From Actinomycetota bacterium (GTDB taxonomy: Bacteria; Actinomycetota; Acidimicrobiia; Spongiisociales; UBA11373), in the NCBI GenBank assembly GCA_003486285.1, contig DNGH01000138.1:1-7525 (forward strand): a DNA stretch of 7,525 nucleotides, written 5' to 3'. The notes beneath the pieces were generated by a model that was given only the letters and a program-made list of their open reading frames with translations, did no database searches and was not told the origin of the DNA. Shown here piece by piece: positions 1-6,050 of this stretch (positions within the stretch are counted from its first letter, which is position 1; each line of letters opens with the position of its first letter). Made by a program: the position numbers and the translations under genes.

Positions 1-275
1 AACAGCGCAAAGTCCTGGAAGACCATTCCGACCCGGCGCTGCTCGGGAGGGACGAAACCGGCATCGTCGACCACGGTTCTGCCGGCGATCTCGATGGTTC
101 CGGAGTCGGGGCGATCGAAACCGGCGATCAGCCGCAGTGCGGTGGTCTTGCCCGAACCCGAAGGTCCGAGCAGGGCCAGCACCCGGCCCTCGGGGGCCGC
201 CATCGAGAACCCGTCGAGGACGCGCTGGCCGGCGATGTCCTTGTTCAACGCACGGCAGACGATGGCGTCGCTCAT
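1..275 (-). CDS. fbpC: Ferric iron ABC transporter, ATP-binding subunit (N-terminal part, cut by window edge)
   Basis: This is the nucleotide-binding subunit that would drive the adjacent permease by ATP hydrolysis on the cytoplasmic face. Only the first 91 residues are in the window. They show a Walker A P-loop GPSGSGKTT at residues 37-45 and a Q-loop in GMVFQDFAL (Gln87), followed by the window edge. The wording around the Q-loop is typical of the FbpC/PotA/CysA importer class. The ABC signature, Walker B and any C-terminal regulatory domain lie outside. The ATG start overlaps the permease stop codon by 4 bases (ATGA), the usual sign of translational coupling. The iron assignment rests on the neighbouring binding protein and the iron box, not on this fragment itself. 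A thiamine, sulfate or polyamine ATPase would look the same here. Confidence 0.9.
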   Translation of the reverse strand, partial: MSDAIVCRALNKDIAGQRVLDGFSMAAPEGRVLALLGPSGSGKTTALRLIAGFDRPDSGTIEIAGRTVVDDAGFVPPEQRRVGMVFQDFAL

Positions 276-1876
276 CGCTCGCGCCGCGTCAGCAGGTAGG
301 TGGGGAGTGCCGCCACGAGGAGAAGGAGTATCGCCGGGATCGCGGCCCGGGAGTACAGCAGCGAGTCGGCCGCGGACCACACGTCGACGGCAAGGGTCTC
401 GAAGCCGGTGGGGCGGAGCAGCAGCGTCGCCGGCAACTCCTTCATCGTGGTGAGGAACACCAGCAGGGCGCCGGTGAACAGGCCGCGGCGCACCATCGGG
501 GCGGTGACCCGCAGCATGGTGCGCACGGGGCCGGCGCCGAGGCTGCGCGACGCCTCCTCGATGGAGGGGCTCACCTGGAGCACCGCGGCACGCACCGGAC
601 CCAGGGCCTGGGCGAAGAAGACCGCGGCGTATACCGCGATCAGCACGGCGAGACTCTGATAGAGCCCGCCCAGGTAGCGGGCGGCAAAGAACACCATTGC
701 CAGCCCGACGGTGACGTGGGGCAGGGCGAACACCGCATACGCGGTGCGTTCCACCCACCGCGTCGCCGCCGAGGAGTGGCGGGTCAGTAGGACGGCGGTG
801 GGCAGGGCGAGTACGGCGGCCACTGCCGCCGCCAACGCCGCCGCGGTGAGCGATCCTTGCATCCCCTGCCAGGGGATGTCGCGTCCCGCCTCGGTGGCGC
901 GACCCGCCCAGGCGAGCAGCACCCCGATGGGGAGGGTGAGCGAGACGGTCGCCAGGGCGCCCAGCGTCGCGATCCCGATGACGCGGCCCCGCGTGCCCAG
1001 AGCGGCAAGACGCGGTGTGCGCCGCACCGGACGGCCGTGGTAGGCGGCATGTCCCCGGGTGCGCCATTCCGCCCAGACCACCACCAACGCCAGCAACACG
1101 AGCAGGACGGCGAGCACCGCGGCCGGGGTGCGGTCGAGGCGTCCGGCGTACTGGGCATAGACGACGCGGCTGAAGGAGTCGAAGCGCACCAGTGACACCG
1201 CACCGAAGTCCGAGAGCGTGTAGAGGGCCACCACCAGCAGTCCCGCCCCGACCGCGGGGCGCAACTGGGGGAGGACGATGGTACGGAAGGTGCGCGCCGG
1301 GCCGGCACCCAGGCCGCGCGCCGCCTCCTCGTGGGCGGGGTCGAGACGGCGGAGCGCGGCGCCGGCGGCGAGATACACGTAGGGATAGGTGGCGATGGTC
1401 AGGGTGAGCCACGCTCCGGGGAGCCCGGTGAGCGATGGAATGTTCAGGCCGGTGAGATCCGACAGGTAGCCGCGCGACCCGGTGGCGGCGAGCAGCGCCA
1501 GGGCGATGACGTAGGAGGGCATCACCAGGGGAAGGGCCACCACCACGCGCCAGATGGGGCGCGCCGGCAGGTCGGTGGCCTCGGTGAGCCAGGCGGCTCC
1601 GATGCCGATGATCGCGGTCGACGTGATCACCAGGATCACCAATAGGCCGGTGTTGGCGACGAGCCGCCCAGTTTCCGCCGATAGCACCACCTCACCGATG
1701 CGTGATCCGGAGCCGAGGACGCGGCCGATGAGATGGGCGAACGGCACCAGGGCCGGCAGCAGCGCCAGTGCCGGCGCCAGCCACAACCACCGCGGAACCG
1801 CGGTGTGCCGCAGGAGCGGCGTCACGCCGGGGGTGGCCGGCGTCGGCGTCGGGGCGAGCCCCGCGGGTGCAGTCAC
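272..1876 (-). CDS. fbpB: Ferric iron ABC transporter, fused permease protein (FbpB type)
   Basis: The 534-residue inner-membrane permease holds two homologous halves in one chain, as FbpB/SfuB/HitB proteins do. About twelve hydrophobic segments can be seen, for example near residues 30-52, 74-96, 108-130, 155-175, 208-228, 250-270, 303-325, 342-365, 380-400, 405-427, 465-485 and 512-530. Each half carries an EAA coupling loop that docks on the ATPase: EEAARGLGAGP at about 183-193 and EEASRSLGAGP at about 440-450. The GTG start is chosen because it overlaps the fbpA stop codon by 4 bases (GTGA). The frame is open much further upstream, but that part lies antisense-free inside fbpA in another frame and is arginine- and proline-rich, so it is a shadow. 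The first 25 residues are Pro/Thr-rich and probably cytosolic. The stop codon overlaps the fbpC start. Family assignment is secure; the substrate comes from context. Confidence 0.93.
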   Translation of the reverse strand: MTAPAGLAPTPTPATPGVTPLLRHTAVPRWLWLAPALALLPALVPFAHLIGRVLGSGSRIGEVVLSAETGRLVANTGLLVILVITSTAIIGIGAAWLTEATDLPARPIWRVVVALPLVMPSYVIALALLAATGSRGYLSDLTGLNIPSLTGLPGAWLTLTIATYPYVYLAAGAALRRLDPAHEEAARGLGAGPARTFRTIVLPQLRPAVGAGLLVVALYTLSDFGAVSLVRFDSFSRVVYAQYAGRLDRTPAAVLAVLLVLLALVVVWAEWRTRGHAAYHGRPVRRTPRLAALGTRGRVIGIATLGALATVSLTLPIGVLLAWAGRATEAGRDIPWQGMQGSLTAAALAAAVAAVLALPTAVLLTRHSSAATRWVERTAYAVFALPHVTVGLAMVFFAARYLGGLYQSLAVLIAVYAAVFFAQALGPVRAAVLQVSPSIEEASRSLGAGPVRTMLRVTAPMVRRGLFTGALLVFLTTMKELPATLLLRPTGFETLAVDVWSAADSLLYSRAAIPAILLLLVAALPTYLLTRRER

Positions 1877-2868
1877 AGCAGGCCGGCGGCAGCGACCAGG
1901 TCGGTGGCGAGATCGAGCGCTCCGGCGAGGTCCGACAGGTCGAGGTCGGGTTGGGCGAGATCGGCGAGTGCGGGCAGCCCCACCGGGGCATCCACGCCCG
2001 GGACCAGCGGGTACTCGAATGTCTCCTCGGCGAAATAGCGCTGCGACTCCGCGGTGAGGAGGAACGCGATGAACTCCTCGGCGCCGTCGTGGTCGGAGGT
2101 CGCCAGGATCCCGGCCCCGGCGGGCATCACCAGCGACTCCGGTCCGGCGGTGGTGAAGAAGTGGTTGACGGCAGTGGAGGCGCCCTGATCGGCGATCAAC
2201 CCGTAGAGGTAGTAGTGGTTGACCAGGCCCACCTCCACGGTGCCCTGGTCGACGGCGGCGACGATGGGGGCATTCCCGGAGAAGATCTGCGGTTCGTTGG
2301 CGGCGATCCCCTCGAGCCAGTTGCGGGTGGCGCCCTCGCCCCGCTCCAGGATCATCGCGGCCACGAAGGCGAGGAACGAGGCGTTCGACGGGGCGATGCC
2401 GATCCGCCCCCGCCACACCGGATCCAGGAGCCCGTCGCTGTCCGCGGGGAGGTCGTCCGGGGAGAGGCGGGTGGAGTCGTAGACGACGACCCGGCTGCGC
2501 CCGCTCAACCCGATCCACAATCCGTCCCGGTCCGAGAACTGCGAAGGCACCAGCGTGCGCACCGAGTCGGGAAGCGTGCGGAACAGCCCGGCCTCGGCCA
2601 CTGCGCCGAGCGACGCCGGATCCTGGGCGAAGAAGACATCGGCGGGGCTGTTGGTCCCCTCTTCGCGCAGCGTGGCGGCCAGGTCGGTACTCGAGGCGTA
2701 CCGGGCCTCGACGGTGATCCCGGACTCGGCCTCGAACTGCTCGATGAGCGGAGCCACCAGGGTCTCGCTGCGGCCGACGTAGACGGTGAGGCTCGTGGAG
2801 TCATTGTCACCGCAAGCGGTGCCGGCGACCACCAGCGCCAATGCGGCGCCGAGGAGTCGGGGGGACAT
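1873..2868 (-). CDS. fbpA: Ferric iron ABC transporter, substrate-binding lipoprotein (FbpA type)
   Basis: The 331-residue extracytoplasmic iron-binding protein belongs to the FbpA/FutA/HitA cluster of periplasmic binding proteins. Residues 1-18 form a short signal peptide ending in GTAC, with Cys19 as the probable lipidated residue; the lipobox is weak at position -3. The mature protein opens with LTVYVGRSE (about 27-35), the usual first strand of this family. The adjacent tyrosines Tyr219-Tyr220 in NHYYLYG match the paired tyrosines that bind Fe(III) in FbpA. The His that HitA places in the first loop is absent (Gly-Arg-Ser instead), as in the YSGRSE-type members. An AGGAGG-like site (GGAGG at 2878-2882) precedes the ATG at good spacing. 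It is first in a tightly overlapping operon with the permease and ATPase, under a promoter overlapped by an iron box. Iron is therefore the most likely substrate. Confidence 0.92.
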   Translation of the reverse strand: MSPRLLGAALALVVAGTACGDNDSTSLTVYVGRSETLVAPLIEQFEAESGITVEARYASSTDLAATLREEGTNSPADVFFAQDPASLGAVAEAGLFRTLPDSVRTLVPSQFSDRDGLWIGLSGRSRVVVYDSTRLSPDDLPADSDGLLDPVWRGRIGIAPSNASFLAFVAAMILERGEGATRNWLEGIAANEPQIFSGNAPIVAAVDQGTVEVGLVNHYYLYGLIADQGASTAVNHFFTTAGPESLVMPAGAGILATSDHDGAEEFIAFLLTAESQRYFAEETFEYPLVPGVDAPVGLPALADLAQPDLDLSDLAGALDLATDLVAAAGLL

Positions 2869-2897
2869 TGCGGGTGGCCTCCAGGTTGATGTTCAGG

Positions 2898-2921
2898 TTC
2901 GACCCCGGTTGTCGGGTCGAA
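2898..2921. repeat. Perfect inverted repeat in the fbpA leader
   Basis: The arms TTCGACCC (2898-2905) and GGGTCGAA (2914-2921) are exact reverse complements around an 8-base spacer. The element sits between the predicted -10 and the ribosome binding site of fbpA, so it would be transcribed as a leader hairpin or could serve as a protein-binding dyad. No T-run follows it on the minus strand, so a simple intrinsic terminator is unlikely. Function is unknown. Confidence 0.6.
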
Positions 2922-2925
2922 TTCT

Positions 2926-2944
2926 TATGGTCAGCCTAAACTCT
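2926..2944 (-). promoter_or_regulatory. DtxR/IdeR-like iron box upstream of fbpA
   Basis: The minus strand reads AGAGTTTAGGCTGACCATA. Against the actinobacterial DtxR/IdeR consensus TWAGGTWAGSCTWACCTWA, I count 14 of 19 positions agreeing, including the whole central TTAGGCT and the ACC of the second arm. It overlaps the predicted -10 element, the position expected for an iron-dependent repressor. Binding has not been shown; the match and the location before an iron importer support each other. Confidence 0.75.
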
Positions 2945-2967
2945 ATCGGACAAGGTCGATCGGTCAA
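2940..2967 (-). promoter_or_regulatory. Predicted sigma-A-type promoter of fbpABC
   Basis: On the minus strand, TTGACC (2967-2962, 5 of 6 to TTGACA) is followed after 16 bases by TAGAGT (2945-2940, 4 of 6 to TATAAT). This gives a leader of roughly 65 bases to the fbpA ATG. The -10 lies within the iron box, so a bound repressor would block polymerase. A shared transcript with the upstream nucleotidyltransferase gene cannot be excluded, since I see no terminator between them. Confidence 0.55.
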
Positions 2968-2978
2968 ACTCGTCCGCG

Positions 2979-3494
2979 TCATTCGCCCCGGGTTCGCCTC
3001 CGCAGGTGGTCGCGCAGCGCCGGGATCACCAGGAGATCCTTGGGTCGTCCCGCCGCCTCTTTGGATCGCAACACGTCCTGGAGCGACGCCACCGGGACGG
3101 GGCGTCCCTCGTACGGGACGATCACCACTCCGGGCTTGAGGTCTTCGTAGCCGGTGGTCCCGTCGGGCAGCATGGCGATGTCCAGCGGACCAGCCGAGGT
3201 GACCAGAGCGACCGACACCATCCCGGCGAGCCAGTCGGCCGATACACCTCCCGGCAGCGGAACGCCCTCGGCCGGGCCACCCACCACGCGCAGTCGGGCC
3301 TCGAGATCGTTGAGAGCGTCCGCTAGGCGACGGAGATTCTGGCGGCCCGGCTGCGGCGTGATGTCGACGTCCCGAGTGGGCGGAATCGCCACGTCGTGGA
3401 GCTCCGCGGCAAATCCTCCGATCACCAGGTAGACCACCCGATGACGCTCCAGGGCGTCAAGCATCCTGACGACGTCGACCTCAGGAGTGGGCAC
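2979..3494 (-). CDS. Nucleotidyltransferase-fold protein, putative AbiEii/MNT-like toxin partner of the XRE regulator
   Basis: This 171-residue protein has the marks of the polymerase-beta-like nucleotidyltransferase superfamily found in AbiEii-type and MNT-type modules. There is a Gly-Gly start of the active-site turn (GGFAAELH, residues 26-33), then RDVDI with candidate metal-binding Asp42 and Asp44, and a third candidate acidic residue Asp105 in PLDIAML. The C-terminal SLQDVLRSKEAAGRPKDL (137-154) resembles the conserved S...LL..K..A.R.KD segment of these families. Such enzymes transfer NMP groups to protein or tRNA, but the target here is unknown. The GTG start directly follows the TGA of the XRE gene with no gap; an in-frame ATG at residue 11 is an alternative. 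It could instead be a housekeeping orphan nucleotidyltransferase. Family call is firm, toxin role is inference. Confidence 0.8.
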   Translation of the reverse strand: MPTPEVDVVRMLDALERHRVVYLVIGGFAAELHDVAIPPTRDVDITPQPGRQNLRRLADALNDLEARLRVVGGPAEGVPLPGGVSADWLAGMVSVALVTSAGPLDIAMLPDGTTGYEDLKPGVVIVPYEGRPVPVASLQDVLRSKEAAGRPKDLLVIPALRDHLRRRTRGE

Positions 3495-3839
3495 TCAGGC
3501 GCCCCGAACCCGGCGAAGTCGCGCTGCCTCCGCCTGGGCTCTCGCCTTGCGTTCGAGGGCGGCACGATCGGCGGGGGGAAGTGAGGCCAGGTAGGCGGCG
3601 AGGGCGTCATCGTGGCGATCCCGGGGATGAAGCTGCATCCGGAGTTCGAGCCCCGTCGCCTCGATCAGGCGCAGGAGCGTGGGCAGGGTGGGCTCGCGCC
3701 GACCCGTCTCATAGGCCGATATCGCCTGCTGGGTGACGCCGGCGCGTGCGGCGAGCTCGCCCTGGGTCATGTCGGCGCGATCCCGCGCCATCCGCAGCAG
3801 CGCGGCGGCAACCGTGGGCGCAGGCGAGAACTTGGGCAC
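3495..3839 (-). CDS. XRE-family helix-turn-helix regulator (putative antitoxin)
   Basis: This 114-residue DNA-binding protein carries one XRE/Cro-type helix-turn-helix at about residues 15-62. The segment MTQGELAARAGVTQQAIS (24-41) followed by YETGRREPTLPTL is the typical recognition helix and trailing loop. The C-terminal half (about 72-114) is charged and Ala/Arg-rich, probably helical, and could contact the partner protein. The GTG start is the only sensible one: an in-frame TGA occurs five codons upstream. No strong Shine-Dalgarno is visible. The stop codon abuts the start of the nucleotidyltransferase, giving a regulator-first two-gene unit. Two identical palindromes lie 26-55 bases upstream and are likely its own operators. 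It may simply be an autorepressor of unknown purpose rather than an antitoxin. Confidence 0.88.
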   Translation of the reverse strand: MPKFSPAPTVAAALLRMARDRADMTQGELAARAGVTQQAISAYETGRREPTLPTLLRLIEATGLELRMQLHPRDRHDDALAAYLASLPPADRAALERKARAQAEAARLRRVRGA

Positions 3840-3862
3840 CCCGGCAGTGTCTCACAACACAG

Positions 3863-3894
3863 GGTTGTATACAACCGATCGCTTGTATACAACC
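3863..3894 (-). promoter_or_regulatory. Twin palindromic operators and probable promoter of the XRE/nucleotidyltransferase pair
   Basis: The perfect palindrome TTGTATACAA occurs twice, at 3865-3874 and 3883-3892, with centres 18 bases apart. The first extends to the 14-base palindrome GGTTGTATACAACC (3863-3876). Each copy contains TATACA, which can act as a -10 on the minus strand; using the copy at 3871-3866 would put the RNA start about 20 bases before the GTG. The block is AT-rich against a GC-rich background. Paired dyads just before an XRE gene usually mean cooperative autorepression, which I infer here. Confidence 0.75.
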
Positions 3895-3913
3895 TATCGT
3901 GTGTTGCTCGCCC

Positions 3914-4063
3914 TCAGCAGCGGCCGATGAGACTTGCGTCGGCATGGCGGTGAGACGCCACCCATCCCCAACCCGGGATGGCCCTGCTCGGGACCCCACC
4001 ACACCAGTACTCCACCTCCTCCCGGGGGCGTCAGTGGCCACCGAGTTCGGCGGGGGAAGCGAA
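3914..4063 (-). pseudogene. Decayed C-terminal fragment of a second alkaline-phosphatase-superfamily gene
   Basis: Translated on the minus strand, this stretch aligns with residues of about 290-347 of the intact enzyme encoded at 4688-5797. Relic FASPAELG matches VASLAAKLG, EEVEYW matches AEMEHW, GPEQGHPG matches GPGAHHPG, and SHRHADASLIG matches LHRHADDRLIG. Three lesions are visible: a TGA where the intact gene has the Trp300 codon; a tandem duplication TGGTGTGGTG that shifts the frame by 5 bases; and a deletion of about 40 bases after HPG. The copy ends just before the metal-binding His of the HGG motif. The first block agrees at roughly 44 of 63 bases by hand count, so it is an old duplicate or a remnant from a relative rather than a recent copy. 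It fills the gap between the membrane protein gene and the operators of the XRE gene. Confidence 0.8.
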
Positions 4064-4065
4064 CC

Positions 4066-4584
4066 TCACCCGAGGCGAAGCCGTCGCCGGATACGCTTGA
4101 CGAGAGCGCGACCGCCGGTCAGACGAACCTGACCGGGCTCGAGGTCGATCACCGCCCAATCCTCCTTGATGAGGACCCCCGCCAGTGGCGCCGAGCGTGT
4201 CGGGCGCACCAGCATCCGCGTACCCTCTTCCGCGGCGATGCGCAGCTTGAGTCGGGGAGCCACCTCGGTCAGGCGGGCGCGGAACTCCGCGGTCGACCCG
4301 ACCGGATACACCGCCGACCTGACCTGGAGCTGGTACGCCACGACCACCCCGACCGCAGGGCCGAAGATGAGACCGCCCAGGATGCCGGTGCTCATGAGGA
4401 TGTCGCCAAAGCTCTCGAACGGGGTGGAACGGGCTGCCAGCCAGGAGAAGCCCAGGGCAAACACGATCCCCGAGAAGACGCCTACCGCCACCGCGTCGCC
4501 GACGAAGGAGCGTTGCGGGGGCTCGATCGGGAGTCCCTGGGCCGGAGTCGAGGCGTCGCGATCGGTGGAGGAGCTGGGCGACAT
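4066..4584 (-). CDS. Hypothetical two-helix membrane protein
   Basis: I do not recognise this 172-residue protein. The first 27 residues are polar and Ser/Pro-rich. Two hydrophobic segments follow, at about 31-51 and 62-86, joined by a short loop (ARSTPFESFG). Residues 90-172 form a soluble, Arg-rich domain with alternating hydrophobic residues that ends in RIRRRLRLG, probably on the cytoplasmic side by the positive-inside rule. The ATG has a G-rich run (GGGGGT) about 6 bases upstream as a possible ribosome site. It follows the phosphatase gene by 103 bases on the same strand and may share its transcript. A longer overlapping frame in another phase covers the same DNA but lacks coherent membrane segments, so this frame is preferred. 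No function is proposed. Confidence 0.7.
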   Translation of the reverse strand: MSPSSSTDRDASTPAQGLPIEPPQRSFVGDAVAVGVFSGIVFALGFSWLAARSTPFESFGDILMSTGILGGLIFGPAVGVVVAYQLQVRSAVYPVGSTAEFRARLTEVAPRLKLRIAAEEGTRMLVRPTRSAPLAGVLIKEDWAVIDLEPGQVRLTGGRALVKRIRRRLRLG

Positions 4585-4667
4585 CGCATACCCCCGGTTC
4601 GACAGTGCACTCGCAATAGCGGTGGTCCGGCCGGATCACCAGAGGACAACGGCCCTTTGGGCGACGC

Positions 4668-4680
4668 GCCAATCATTGGC
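4668..4680. repeat. Short odd palindrome after the phosphatase gene
   Basis: GCCAATCATTGGC is a perfect inverted repeat around a single central base, flanked by CGCG on both sides with a two-base bulge. It begins 8 bases after the stop codon of the phosphatase gene on the minus strand. It could fold as a small RNA hairpin (part of a weak terminator without a T-run) or be a protein-binding dyad. Evidence does not decide between these. Confidence 0.35.
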
Positions 4681-4687
4681 ACGCGGG

Positions 4688-5797
4688 TCAGCGCGCCCGT
4701 GGGTGTGCCACCAGCAGCGGGATGCGCAACTCCCGCGCGGTGAGCCCACCGTGCTGGCCGATCAAGCGATCGTCTGCATGGCGGTGGAGCACCACCCATC
4801 CCGGCGGCGGCAGCAGCACCCCATCGGGGGCCCGTCCTTTGAACCCCGGGTGGTGTGCCCCGGGACCCCACCAATGCTCCATCTCAGCTCGGGGCAGCCA
4901 GTCCACTCCGAGTTTGGCGGCGAGCGACGCCACCTCGCCGTAGACGAACGGGGCGCGCGGGTCGCCGCCGAAGTCGCGGTCGTCGTGGTCGGACTTGGGG
5001 ATTTCGATGCGGCGTTCGGCGGGCACGTCGACGTGGCCGTGGTCGGCAGTGCCCACGGCGACGGCGTGGGCGGGGAGCCGGCGCACCATGCGTTCCCACA
5101 TCCGAACCGCGACGCTCATCGCCTCTCGATACCCATCGCTGTCCTGGCCACCGACGTGGGCGGCGAAGTCGATGTGGGGCACGTAGAAGAACACCAGACG
5201 TCCCGGGACCGCCGCCAGTTCTGCGGCGATGGTGGCCGCCTCGTCCTCGTCATGCCACGGCTCGAAACGGCAGCCCCGATAGAGCATCCGGCTCATCGGG
5301 GAGTCGTCGAAGTTCCACGGCTGCAGGGTGACCGGCTCGATCCCGTGCGATGCCAGGCGCTCCCACAGGTTGGGCATGGGGAGGAAGCCCCAGAGGTCGT
5401 GCTCGATCGGCTCGCCCCACTGGGTGATCCACTTGATCGTGTTGACCACGAAGCCGGTTTCGGGGATCCGCAACTGGTAGCCGAGGAGGCCGTGCTCGGC
5501 CGGGGTCATCCCGGTGGCGACGGTGGCCATGCTCACCGTGGTGGTGGTCGGCCAGCCGGCATCCATGACTCCGACCCGGGCCGCGGCGAGCGGTGCCGCC
5601 GCCGGGTGCGACAACTGGTGATCGCCCAACCCATCGAAGAGCACCAGCACATAGGACTGCGCGGACGGGATCGCCGCAGCCAACTCGGGATGCAGTCCGG
5701 GATGGAGGGCGCTCCCGGTGAGCCGGCGCTCCAACTCGGCGACCAGGTTGACCAGCGCGCCGCCGGAGTAGTCGGGAACAAGGAAGTCACCAGTCAC
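4688..5797 (-). CDS. Nucleotide pyrophosphatase / type I phosphodiesterase family protein (alkaline phosphatase superfamily)
   Basis: The 369-residue enzyme should hydrolyse phosphodiester or pyrophosphate bonds with two metal ions, probably zinc. The superfamily motifs appear in order: VLVLFDGLGD with metal ligand Asp55; WPTTTTVSMATVATGMTPAEHG with Thr86 aligning to the nucleophile of NPP enzymes; PHIDFAAH with Asp210 and His214; TADHGH with Asp252 and His253; and GQHGG with His349 as the last ligand, followed by ELRIPLLV. No signal peptide or membrane segment is visible, so a cytoplasmic location is likely. All catalytic positions are intact. The GTG start lies within a heptamer repeat whose variant unit supplies a GGAG 4 bases upstream. 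Other GTGs in the repeat are out of frame. Substrate is not deducible. A degraded relative of its C-terminus lies at 3914-4063. Confidence 0.9.
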   Translation of the reverse strand: MTGDFLVPDYSGGALVNLVAELERRLTGSALHPGLHPELAAAIPSAQSYVLVLFDGLGDHQLSHPAAAPLAAARVGVMDAGWPTTTTVSMATVATGMTPAEHGLLGYQLRIPETGFVVNTIKWITQWGEPIEHDLWGFLPMPNLWERLASHGIEPVTLQPWNFDDSPMSRMLYRGCRFEPWHDEDEAATIAAELAAVPGRLVFFYVPHIDFAAHVGGQDSDGYREAMSVAVRMWERMVRRLPAHAVAVGTADHGHVDVPAERRIEIPKSDHDDRDFGGDPRAPFVYGEVASLAAKLGVDWLPRAEMEHWWGPGAHHPGFKGRAPDGVLLPPPGWVVLHRHADDRLIGQHGGLTARELRIPLLVAHPRAR

Positions 5798-5815
5798 CAG
5801 TCTCCAGTCACCAGT
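5785..5815. repeat. Heptanucleotide tandem repeat over the phosphatase start codon
   Basis: The unit AGTCACC (plus strand; GGTGACT on the minus strand) occurs four times in a row, plus three further bases. The third unit reads AGTCTCC. On the minus strand every perfect unit contains a GTG, and the start codon at 5797-5795 is one of them; the variant unit contributes GGAG just upstream. Because 7 is not a multiple of 3, any gain or loss of a unit changes which GTG is in frame. Confidence 0.85.
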
Positions 5816-6050
5816 AGGAAACGCGCGTGACGCTCACCGTAGGGGACTGACGCTCTGACTCTGATGACCTGCGGCCCATGACAGGCGACTCAGGGCTTTC
5901 TCACCAGACCGACTGTCGGAGGGCGATTCCACATCCGGATCCGATTACGGAACCCGCGGGGTGCCGCCCTCGCACCCTCATGCAGGGGTTACACCATGAT
6001 CCGGGAGCGAGGCACCACGCCCCACTTCCCATCCCGGCGGCGCCCAAGGC
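5816..6050. other. Gene-free intergenic stretch
   Basis: These 235 bases lie between the heptamer repeat and the end of the three-helix membrane protein gene. I find no convincing coding frame, tRNA or terminator here. The octamer TGACGCTC occurs at 5828-5835 and again at 5848-5855. A promoter for the phosphatase gene would be expected here, but no good -35/-10 pair stands out on the minus strand. Confidence 0.5.

Noticed and set aside
1877..2518. N-terminal extension of the permease frame
   Set aside because: It lies inside fbpA in another frame, is Arg/Pro-rich, and the GTG at 1876 has a coupled overlap and matches FbpB length.
1768..2889. Open frame of 373 codons on the plus strand
   Set aside because: It lies antisense to fbpA and the fbpB start, and its composition is low in hydrophobic structure. 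The minus-strand proteins have clear family motifs.
4031..4672. Alternative 213-codon minus-strand frame over the two-helix membrane protein
   Set aside because: It lacks membrane segments and is Arg/Gly-rich. Only its last codons are meaningful, as part of the phosphatase relic.
5785..5815. Possible CRISPR-like repeat
   Set aside because: Units are 7 bases, directly adjacent and without spacers, so this is a simple tandem repeat.
4166..5830. Open frame of 554 codons on the plus strand
   Set aside because: It runs antisense to the phosphatase and membrane protein genes, is rich in Arg, Gly and His, has no recognisable domain, and is a usual by-product of high GC content.
5828..5855. Direct octamer repeat TGACGCTC as an operator
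   Set aside because: The two copies are short, not palindromic, and not tied to a visible promoter, so chance cannot be excluded.
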